Positions 56,266-64,000 of a DNA stretch of 64,000 nucleotides are shown here, piece by piece. Both the position numbers and the translations under genes were made by a program. The number at the start of each line of letters is the position of its first letter. The first letter of the stretch is position 1. The notes beneath the pieces were generated by a model. It saw only the letters and a list, made by a program, of their open reading frames with translations. It was not told the DNA's origin and ran no database searches. This stretch comes from Ligula intestinalis (Eukaryota > Platyhelminthes > Cestoda > Diphyllobothriidea > Diphyllobothriidae): assembly GCA_036362985.1 (NCBI GenBank), contig JAYGXS010000003.1, positions 73,377,674-73,441,673 of the forward strand. The letters run 5' to 3'.

Positions 56266-57559
56266 TATATTCTGTAAAAAAAGAAAACTTCTCCTAGAAT
56301 ACGCTAGGCCAGTCTGAAAATGCAGCCCATTTTGAACTGATCCTCTGGATTTTCGTCAGCAAGCTTTACTATTTAAGCCACCTACTGTACAAATAAAATG
56401 TTTGAGTCAATTTCATAGTGGAATAAATCCACACTGAAGGATTTCTGGCATATTTGGTTGGTCAGGTCTAATCACAACTAACCCAGCTCATTGGAATCGC
56501 TGCTAGAAAAAAATACTACTTCCGAACCGTAAACACAATAGAAGATATTTGAGAGCAGAGAACGTCTTTTGCCAAAAAATATTTTAAGATACTTCTAAGC
56601 CCGTGGAATGTGCAGTTTAATTAAATCGTATCTTCCCATTTATTACTGTTACTCACGGAGTTTACAACAGAGCCCACACCTATTGCCAAGTTTTATGAGG
56701 CTTATACGCTATTTGTCTGCTAGCATAGAGGATGTATAATATTCGTTAGATGAAAATTTTATAAAATTTAACTGTAAACCTGAAAAACAGACGCAGCGGC
56801 ACATTAGGTTTGAAGGAACGTAGGAGTTGAAAACTCCTTGAAGACTTAGTATGTCCTTTTGTTGGATAGGATGTTTGAAGAAGACATTAGTTGCTACAGA
56901 ATGAGTACGTGAGATAGTAGTTTTTCCATATTTCAAGGGAATTGAAAATCCAGGCCGTAGTTCCTTCCTAAACCCGCGGAGAAGTCTCACTATAAGTAGC
57001 AGTAGTAGCGGTAAGATCCAGGTCTTTTTTCTCACAAAAAACTGCTCCTTCTTCTGCTGCCAACGGTATCTGTGAGTTCGATCGATACTGACATACCATA
57101 TCGATTTCTCATTGGCGTTTTACTAAACTACTGGCTGTTTCTAGCCACCGCTTCAGCCTGGCTTATTACTGCCAACTACAGCCGTGCACGCTGTTTTCTA
57201 CCCAAACGTTGTTGCGTACCTCATTCACTAAATTTAAGTATTCTTCCTCCGTCCGGATTCATTCGTTAACCGAACTTCGGTCTGGGAAGAGATCACTTGT
57301 GGGTACTCACTCCGCGCAGGCAAGTGTTGCCAAGGCTCATCGCTGCCAAGAAGTATCCATACCCTAACCACCTACACCCCTCCATCAAGCCACTCCCGCT
57401 ACAGACGTTGTGGCGATTCCCGCGATCACCTTACTTCAGATGGGACGCTGTGGCCAGCGGTTGCTCACTCATTTGATAGTCAAAGTCTCGTTACCTATTC
57501 TTTATTCCTTCTGTACATAATAAACTGTTCCTACCACTCTGGCCTCCTATGTATTCTCT
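56266..57559. other. No recognisable gene
   Basis: A 108-codon minus-strand frame at 56,709-57,035 and a 65-codon plus-strand frame at 57,072-57,269 have no recognisable domain. Confidence 0.5.
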
Positions 57560-57826
57560 CCTCCTAAGGAACCAGGCCTGAAGATCGCAATTGATACCGT
57601 TTAACTTACTTAATCCCCTGCGATATTGGTGACTTTCCCACCTGATCTTAATTCGCAACTTCTGATATGGCATGCTGCCCCTGTGATAGTATTTCACCCA
57701 ATATTCAAGCCCGCGACCGTGTCATTTAGAGGATTTATGCTCTAAGAATTGCGCCACAGGTGCTTTGCCTTGCCGATTTCGATCAAGAATATATACAGTA
57801 GAAGATAGGTGCTCACGGATCATTCC
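57560..57826 (-). repeat. tRNA-derived SINE, family S2 (copy 3)
   Basis: The minus strand shows TGTGGCGCAATTCTTAGAGC (A box), GGTCGCGGGCTTGAATATT (B box), and upstream a leader at 57,770-57,826 shared with 41,210-41,262. The downstream body is less clear. Confidence 0.7.
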
Positions 57827-57930
57827 AAGGACTTACTCGTTCCGTTGGACTTTCGAGCTCAATCTTGAGCTCCGCTTGCAGCCGCGCAACGGCTGATGAT
57901 GTAGGCCAAATGACATTATCGACCAAGCAG

Positions 57931-58490
57931 TATTGCTTTCATTATCCCCGGAAGAGGAATAAGAAAAAAAGGGGCAATTCCTGAGACAAAGTTACATTTA
58001 AGCTGACGTTTCGAAAATATTCTCGCTTTCATCGTCAGATTATAGTGCCTTATCACCTGTTGGCATCAAGTGAGTCTGTTTGACCACTGCAGCCGTGTTA
58101 TAACTGCGCTTGATGCACGCACGTCGATTGATTGTACTGATCGCTCACTGGCGGCTATTTGAATTGTTTTCGTTTTCACGAGCGCGTCCATGAGATGTGA
58201 CACGTCGTTCTTGTGCCTTTTGAGCGTTTCCACCTACTTTGCTCAAGGCTTTCGGCCCCACGCATCTTCCTTCGCCCAAACTATTTCTACGTTCTGAGCA
58301 GATTTTTGCCTGGTGCAAAGCGCTTGGTAGGCGGGATGAAGGTCTATGGTTCTATAAAGTGTGCCAGTCCAGGACCAATTTCCTAGCAGCAATCTGGCCA
58401 TCTTGTCATTGGCTCAAAACTTCAGCTTAAATGCAACTCCGTCTCAGGAGTTGCCCCTTCTTCCTCTTCCAGGGATGATGACAGCAATAT
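57931..58490. mobile_element. Fold-back PLE group C termini
   Basis: Arms of about 75-80 bases at 57,931-58,014 and 58,414-58,490 are inverted repeats. Examples are GGGGCAATTCCTGAGAC on the left and GTCTCAGGAGTTGCCCC on the right. The right arm on plus encodes KLQLKCNSVSGVAPSSSSRD and DDSNII, the end of the group C tail (compare KRQFNYN...SSSLGDDESSI at 56.2 kb). The left arm on minus extends further and keeps LTMKARIFSKRQLKCNFVSG. About 400 bases between the arms show no recognisable nuclease. Confidence 0.75.
58002..58038 (-). ncRNA. Hammerhead-like core in group C PLE tail
   Basis: The minus strand reads CTGACGATGAAAGCGAGAAT then ATTTTCGAAACGTCAGC. GAAAC is exact, but CUGAUGA reads CUGACGA. 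The same segment in the coding copy at 56.15 kb is CTGACGATGGAAGCGAGAAG...TGAAACGCCAG. Confidence 0.35.
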
Positions 58491-59554
58491 TATATAAGGA
58501 CCTCAAATATTTGCGCATACAAAGCAGTACGTATTAAATTCTGCATAATGTAACAAATTTTTTCTGCAGTTTATGTAATTAGTCCGTCGAAGCTTAGAGA
58601 CGCCATTTGAAATAGTCATATGAATTTTTGAAGCGACCCTGGCAAGCATTTGTGCCAAAGAATATCCCTCAAGTTCACATATAAATCACAGAGGAATTTG
58701 AAAAATCTGCCTGGTGGAAACTAGAGCAGGTATCCGAAAGCACATGGGCAGCGCCGGGAACCCACTGATAAGATGAAGTCAGCATATCTGCTTATTGCAT
58801 CAGCATGATTTCGATGAAACACGTGACTGAGCTTGTAACTCGTACACCTGCTGGACGTATAGCGCTAAAAGCGTTAAAGCATTTAAAAGACGAGCTGATC
58901 ATACTTTACCTAGTGGCAATATATTTGGTAGACAACACTGATTAATATAATGTATGCATATGGTTTTTAAACCTATGCATGACTTTCCCGAATCTTATTG
59001 TAAATAAGGTTTTCAAAGGCCCTGCCTATGACCCTTATATATACTGAATCAATATGAATTCAGTTTCATGATATCTTTCTTCATTTTCGCGCAGCTCGTA
59101 TGCATTTATACACCATCGACAGAGGAGCGGGTGATAGCAGACTACAGCAGACCAGGCTGGGTGTTTGACAACTTCTATCATGTGGGTGGTCCTGCTCACG
59201 CTGTGGGGTGAAGATTGCACTAAGACTTGGTCATAACAAATCAGATGTCATAGGTGAAAAGGAGTGTCCAATTCCAGTCAACCCTCCAAGGGATGGAAGA
59301 GGAAAAATGCTGACCACCTAGCAAGACGTTTCACTAAGTTGATTTGAGGCTGGTCATCTGACGCAATTGCTTGCAGGATTGCTTGCGAAAAGCCGTCGTT
59401 ATTGAGTGCCATAGAAGACATGCCCTCTATGCTAGTATGGGAGACTTAAATGGTAGCACTATACCAGGTCTTCTGTAAAATGGGTTCTTAGAATTCTTAC
59501 CGCTATTCCGCATGTATTCTGTCGATGGAATTTGCAGTTGTCCTTGTGGATACG
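58491..59554. other. No recognisable gene
   Basis: Nothing identified; a 61-codon minus-strand frame at 59,035-59,220 has no motif. Confidence 0.5.
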
Positions 59555-59830
59555 AAACGCAACACTAACTGCTGTCAAGCCATGCCAAAATCCACATGAG
59601 GGGCCAAGTAGCGAATAGTAAGTTGGGTGAGTAAAGTCGATCCAAGTGTGATTTAATTCCTGGCGCCTGGCGTGGCGTCGTAGCTCAAATCGGTTGAGCG
59701 TTGGCTGCGTAAAGGCCTTCCCTTCTGTGTGGGTTCGACTCCCACCAACACCGTGAGTTTTCTTCGCAACTAGGTCAAATAAATTAAACCAATCTGCCAA
59801 AACCCCTAACGAAGAATAATCTATCAACTC
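59555..59830 (+). repeat. SINE family S1 (copy 3)
   Basis: In order: ATCCACATGAGGGGCC, GTTGGGTGAGTAAAGTCG, ATCCAAGTGTGATTTAATTC, tRNA-like segment 59,674-59,752, then GTGAGTTTTCTTCGCA, GGTCAAATAAATTAAACCAA, TCTGCCAAA. It is complete relative to copy 2. Confidence 0.75.
59674..59752 (+). tRNA. tRNA-like segment of SINE S1 (not a functional tRNA)
   Basis: 79 nt, with acceptor GGCGTCG against CAACACC (5 of 7 pairs), D-arm TAGCTCAAATCGGTTGAGC, and perfect T-arm GTGGGTTCGACTCCCAC. The anticodon arm is poor and lacks U33. Same length and layout as 46,354-46,432. Confidence 0.6.
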
Positions 59831-60239
59831 ACGGCTGACTCATACGGCAACAACTTCAAATTGCCGATCGATAGACTCAGTTTACACTTTGACAAAACAC
59901 CGCCGGCCCAGCAGTCCAAAAGGTCAACGAACTAATAAATGCATTCGGATGAGCACAACGTGACAATTGATTCTAACCCCGGAATTCTGATTTATGCAAA
60001 CTTGAAGTCAATCGAACTTGAGGTTAAGTGAACGCGTACGGCATCTTTAACTGTTCTAGTGAGTTAAACGGGTGCAGGGCTTAAATATTGGTCATCGAGA
60101 GTGCATGTTAGTTAGGCATTACCCCCTAGCTGGGCCATGTGGTAGACGAGCTGGACCAACACAGGGGTTAACTGAAGTACGAGTAGGAGTTATTCGGATT
60201 ACGCTCCCATAGCACAGACATGGGCATGGGGGCAGTGCT
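59831..60239. other. No recognisable feature
   Basis: Unique-looking sequence between SINE S1 and the GC-rich repeat. Confidence 0.5.
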
Positions 60240-60720
60240 TGTGGTACGCATACGCACGGGCTCACGCCGCGTCGGCCACCTGCACGCCCTCCCGTTTTTG
60301 GTTTCCTTGACTCGGTCTTGACATCAAGCGCAGGTGTGTGAGCGAAGAGAGAGAGAGAGAGGGAGTGTGTGGTGGATGCAATGCAAATCTACCATCCTTT
60401 AAAACTAATCCTCGGTCAAGTCCCCGAATTTGTCTTCTGAAGAACACAGTGAACATAGTCCAACTGCCGTGTGAGTTTGGCCCCACTACGGAGCGGGAAA
60501 TCAGTGCACTATATGACGTGATTGAACCTATCACGGTGCGCGCTGCTCGTTATGGCTGTCAACAGAAGATTTACTTCGGTACTCCTTAGGACTGACAGTC
60601 AGGCTTTTATAGCTGCTTCTTAGCGTGGCCTTTATGACACTCTTAGCCGCACGGAATTCGAGCTGCCTTACTGCAGCCTGGTTCATACGCGGATTCGAGA
60701 CCAGTTCGTGCGTTTGGCAA
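60240..60720 (+). repeat. Family R retroposon, diverged copy
   Basis: GTGGCCTTTATGACACTC, GACAGTCAGGCT, GGCCCCACTACGGAGC and CTATCACGGTGCGC match blocks in the 38.1-39.0 kb insert in the same order. The left third matches 50.44-50.56 kb and includes a GA microsatellite (about 60,344-60,362). Ends and target duplication were not resolved. Confidence 0.6.
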
Positions 60721-61642
60721 GCCTAAATGGGTCGTTTATATTTGTCCCCCACTTCCAATGGTGTTTATACTGCCTTCCTATCTGAAGAGTGGCGTTTATG
60801 CTGTTTTGAAGGTCCGTTTTATTATAAACTGATATTCGCTGTAATCACTCACGACGGGATTGAGGTCATTCCATGTGGCAATCGAAATGTCGTGCTATGC
60901 AGGATTCGCTTGAACGCTTTAGACACGTTATTGTTTTCGAATGGTGGAAGGAAAATGATTGAGGATTTCTTCAGGACTGATTGTTAGTTTTTTTATCATT
61001 ATTATTCTGTCGATACTTTTCCACCGGTTGCCCACTGAGCTCAAGGTACGTTGTGCCAATCTCCTTCAACCTCTTGGGTCTTTACTCATATATTTTGAAC
61101 TTTCCACATAGGCTCCCAGGAAGTGTGCCTTTGAATGTGTCCATCATGTGGTAGAAGCAGCAAAACAACCCAGAACGATAGGGCGTCCATTGCTTCCTGT
61201 TCAGTTGACGATTAGATCTTGATATTAACCTTTTCTGTGCACTTTACACTGTCTCCCATATTTTTACGGCCAAGCCTTGCGTGCGTAAATGAAGGTCAGT
61301 TTGGTTCTTAAGGGAGCTTCTAGTAATGTGGCACAAACATCGAATGTCCAAATTGACTGCATTGCCCTCTTCAGAAAATGGCACGCCTAATGAAAGTCCA
61401 AAGATGTGTGCGTATGAGGAATTAATGATTTCATCAGTGGACATGTAAAAGCCTGTCTGTCATGGACGGATTTGCAGGTTGCATCTTTCAGCATATTCAA
61501 ACAAATAATGACCGCTATTGGGTGATGAGTAGGCTACAGTGGTTGCGGTCATGGGCGTGGCACTATTGACCGGCGTGGTAAAAATCACTTACAAATACCA
61601 TCTGTATAGAGGAGACTATGCGAGTTCCAGGAAGCAGTTCAA
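60721..61642. other. No recognisable gene
   Basis: An 86-codon plus-strand frame at 60,727-60,987 has no motif I recognise. Nothing else seen. Confidence 0.45.
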
Positions 61643-61720
61643 AAGAAGAAGATGCGATCACTGGAACAAGAGTTTTATTTTCCCGACGTTTCGGATTCTG
61701 TCGAGAATCCTTAACCATAG
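61643..61720 (-). repeat. Inverted copy of PLE group B terminal segment (left arm)
   Basis: The minus strand reads CTATGGTTAAGGATTCTCGA, CAGAATCCGAAACGTCGGG, and TCTTGTTCCAGTGATCGCAT. It also encodes VKDSRQNPKRRENKTLVPVI in an open frame. Confidence 0.85.
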
Positions 61721-62477
61721 GTGATCGTGGGAAAGTCGAAGACATGCGCAGATAGGGTTGATGCATCCACAGATTGCATGGTATTTACATTTCGTAGTGG
61801 GCATCCGCATGCGTACTATAATTGTCAGTTCTTGTAGTCACCGCTTCAGGTCTTCATTGGTGCGGTGATGGCTCATTAATTGCTACAGTTTGCTAGTCAG
61901 CGTTCAGATGTCAGTCTGTCTAGTTGTGGACAAGGCACCTACGTCGGACAAACCGGGAGATGACTCCGGACGCGAATGGCCGAGCATGCAGCAGCGGTGA
62001 GGAGGAAAGACGCCGACTCCCAAGTTGCAGCTCACTCGACGGGACCCGGTCATATTTTAAACTTTGACGAGGCCGAAATCCTCGCAAGAGGTGACAACCG
62101 CGTGACCCGCGAGCTGTTCGAGTCATGGTTCTCCGGCTCCCGGTCCATCAACAAGCGCAACGATTTGGCGTTCCCATACGGTGGACTGAGAAATTTCTGA
62201 GCAACAGAATCAGTCACAAAGGAAAGACCGGGCGCAGCAGCAACTTGGACGACAGCGGGCATAATTGTCCCGCAATTATCAAGCCCGCATCCGACGCTGA
62301 CAAGCAAACTGTGGCAATTAATGAGCCATCACCGCACCAATTAAGACTTCAAGTGGTGGCTACGAGAACCAACAATGATATTACGCCTGCGGATGACCGC
62401 TACAAACTATAATTTACGTGCAACCTGTGCATGTATCACCCTTGTCTGCACATGTTTCTGACTTTTCTACGATTAAC

Positions 62478-62556
62478 TATGATTAAGGATTCTCGAAAGA
62501 ATCCGAAACGTCAGGAAAATAAAACTCTTATTTCAGTGATCGCATCGATTTCTTCT
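62478..62556 (+). ncRNA. Hammerhead-like terminal unit with strong stem II (right arm)
   Basis: GGATTCT-CGAA-AGAATCC (62,487-62,504) is a perfect 7-bp hairpin directly before GAAACGTC. The left half CUGAUGA is degraded (CTATGATTA), so the ribozyme would be defective even though stem II is ideal. Confidence 0.5.
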
Positions 62557-64000
62557 GAATCGTCTGTATAAGTAAGTGTGTGTAAGAATTTTCAGTTACT
62601 TTTGGGATTTTCTTGGAAAAGATTTTGGAAACAATAAGAATAATGATGACTAGTACGTCTGCCTATGTAGGCACGGCAACCGGAACGCCCCGCCCACATG
62701 AAGTACCTGGCGTCTTAGCCCGAACATTAACCCTAAGATCAAAACAAAAGTGTTACCTTAACGCTAGCCCTACCCTAAAACTAAACCCTCCAAGTAATAT
62801 GCAGCTGCACATTCAAATTATTGGTATCCCTACCTTAACTCCAGCTCTGACTCCACCCTTAACCTGACCATAAACTACACCATAACTTTCACCGTAATAC
62901 TGAGCCTAATGTCACGTAATTTGGCGCAGTCAAATGTATTGCCACCGGTTCCTGTTGCGTGTCCTGTGTGGGCAGCTACATCAGGTATCCTTATTGGATA
63001 AGTTCGGTGACTTGCCTGAACTGGATTAACTTTATTTGGTGGACAGGTACCTGCAGTTTTATGATCAAGTCCAGTTTCTCCGCTTTTTTTTTCTGGAACT
63101 CTCGCCTTCAGAAATCTGGGTTAAAACAACTGTTTTGCTTTCGAATAGTTTTCATTAACGTGTCCACGTATTATATCGACAGTCCCAAACTGGTAAACTG
63201 GTGATCACAAATATTGCCTCAAATCAGATCAAGACTTCCGCAGGGGTTCACAACTGCGGGCTGTTCAACTTAATGATACAACCGAGCCTTTTATTTTCCA
63301 AATTTTTTTATTTAGTTAAACTTCCTTTCGGGACATAAGTGATGTATTTACATACGCAATCTAATAAGCGGTTTTTCTTGCACGATCACCAGGATGGTGG
63401 TCCTACGAAAACTGTGTTTATTGGTTTTTATAGGTGGGGGATTAGGATAGGCAGTAGAATATACTTTAGTAACTGCTTTATGCATTTTTATTTTATCGTA
63501 TTTAGTAATTTTGTTGATTTGTATCTGTAGATTTTCTTATCTGTATTAGCATTTAACGTACTGCGGAAAAACCCGATCATCAAATTGCAGGTTTCTTGAA
63601 ATTCCTGAAAAATAGCAATTGTGTTTAGACGCTTGTCTATTTCAACTTAACTGAGGTCCAACTTAGATTTCTGGAGTTAGATTTGTATAGTCCGCAACGC
63701 TTCGCGCCGCAGATGTCTTCAATTTACATACGGAACAACTTACACCCATCGGTCGCGGGAAATAAACTCAACTAAATTTTTTCACCTTACACTTAATTCT
63801 AAAAATGTCCTTCCCTGCCTCTCTTATATCCCCAACCTAAAAACCTTATCACTACCGTTTCCGGTGGATTAAATGCTGGGACTAGGGGTATATGAGGTGC
63901 ACTACATAAACTATTGCTGCTGCATGCATGTAAGGCATTGGTCTGAGTTCTGTTAGATACTAAAAACTGAACGAAAAATTATCTAACAGGGCTTAAAAAC
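62557..64000. other. No recognisable gene; patchy telomere-like CCCTAA strings
   Basis: Between 62,700 and 62,880 the sequence is C/A-rich, with AACCCTAAG, CCCTACCCTAAAAC and CCCTTAACC scattered but not in register. An 84-codon frame (62,613-62,867) spans it with no motif. Nothing is identifiable from 62.9 kb to the end. Confidence 0.45.

Larger units (their letters stand above)
61643..62556 (+). mobile_element. PLE group B fragment bracketed by inverted terminal segments
   Basis: The centre (about 61,925-62,200) encodes CGQGTYVGQTGR, a stop, LRTRMAEHAAAVRRKDADSQ, VAAHSTGPGHILNFDEAEIL, ARGDNRVTRELFESWFSGS and RSINKRNDL. This is a GIY-YIG nuclease with only one stop over about 90 codons; YVGQTGR holds the second half of the motif. 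The tail leads to a terminal unit at 62,478-62,556 encoding DSRKNPKRQENKTLISVIAS. On the left, 61,643-61,720, the same unit occurs inverted. The two arms show five mismatches over 70 bases. Confidence 0.9.

Noticed and set aside
62700..62880. Interstitial telomeric repeat
   Set aside because: CCCTAA-like strings are scattered and out of register; composition bias explains them.
1..64000. CRISPR array, operons or bacterial genes
   Set aside because: No regularly spaced identical short repeats and no dense coding; everything recognised is of eukaryotic transposon type.

Overview
This window looks like intergenic or intronic DNA from a repeat-rich animal genome. No open reading frame of ordinary host-gene length is recognisable, and most reading frames are short chance ORFs. 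What can be identified is an old, layered set of transposable-element remains. Penelope-like retroelements (PLEs, with a Penelope-type reverse transcriptase and a C-terminal GIY-YIG endonuclease) dominate, with at least a dozen fragments. There are also CR1-type LINE pieces, one Ty3/gypsy integrase fragment, a composite ZBED/GTF2IRD2-type hAT transposon, a small mariner-type MITE, tRNA-derived SINEs and several unnamed dispersed or tandem repeats. PLE abundance together with this style of CR1 and hAT sequence would suit a large flatworm genome such as a diphyllobothriid tapeworm. That assignment is my inference and cannot be proven from the window.

Layout. 1-10 kb: a MITE (2,637-3,022), a SINE (about 3.55 kb), a reverse-strand PLE remnant (4.15-4.90 kb), a gypsy integrase fragment (6.1-6.5 kb), and otherwise AT-rich DNA. 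10-17 kb: five PLE fragments on both strands. 17.4-20.6 kb: a nearly full CR1-like ORF2 broken by stops, followed by a tandem pair of about 242-bp units. 22.2-24.4 kb: the most complete PLE, carrying RT and GIY-YIG domains. 24.7-26.4 kb: a second CR1 fragment and a PLE fragment. 27.9-32.3 kb: a hAT composite bounded by a near-perfect 8-bp target duplication and carrying a nested SINE-like insert. 32.3-37.4 kb: nothing recognised. 37.4-39.5 kb: a PLE split by an 857-bp GC-rich retroposon with an 11-bp target-site duplication. 41-50 kb: SINEs, dispersed repeats and a fold-back PLE at 49.0-49.7 kb. 50-64 kb: three further PLE-containing loci (53.7, 55.3 and 61.6 kb), a fold-back PLE end at 57.9-58.5 kb, SINEs and two copies of a GC-rich repeat.

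The PLE fragments fall into three sequence groups, which I call A, B and C. Two observations stand out. First, four truncated PLE loci, covering all three groups, are bracketed by inverted copies of their own terminal segment. Second, that terminal segment carries a hammerhead-ribozyme-like core (CUGAUGA, a variable spacer, CGAAACGUC). In groups B and C this core also lies in a reading frame kept open in most copies at a constant 13-codon spacing. No CRISPR array, rRNA, operon or confident functional tRNA gene is present.
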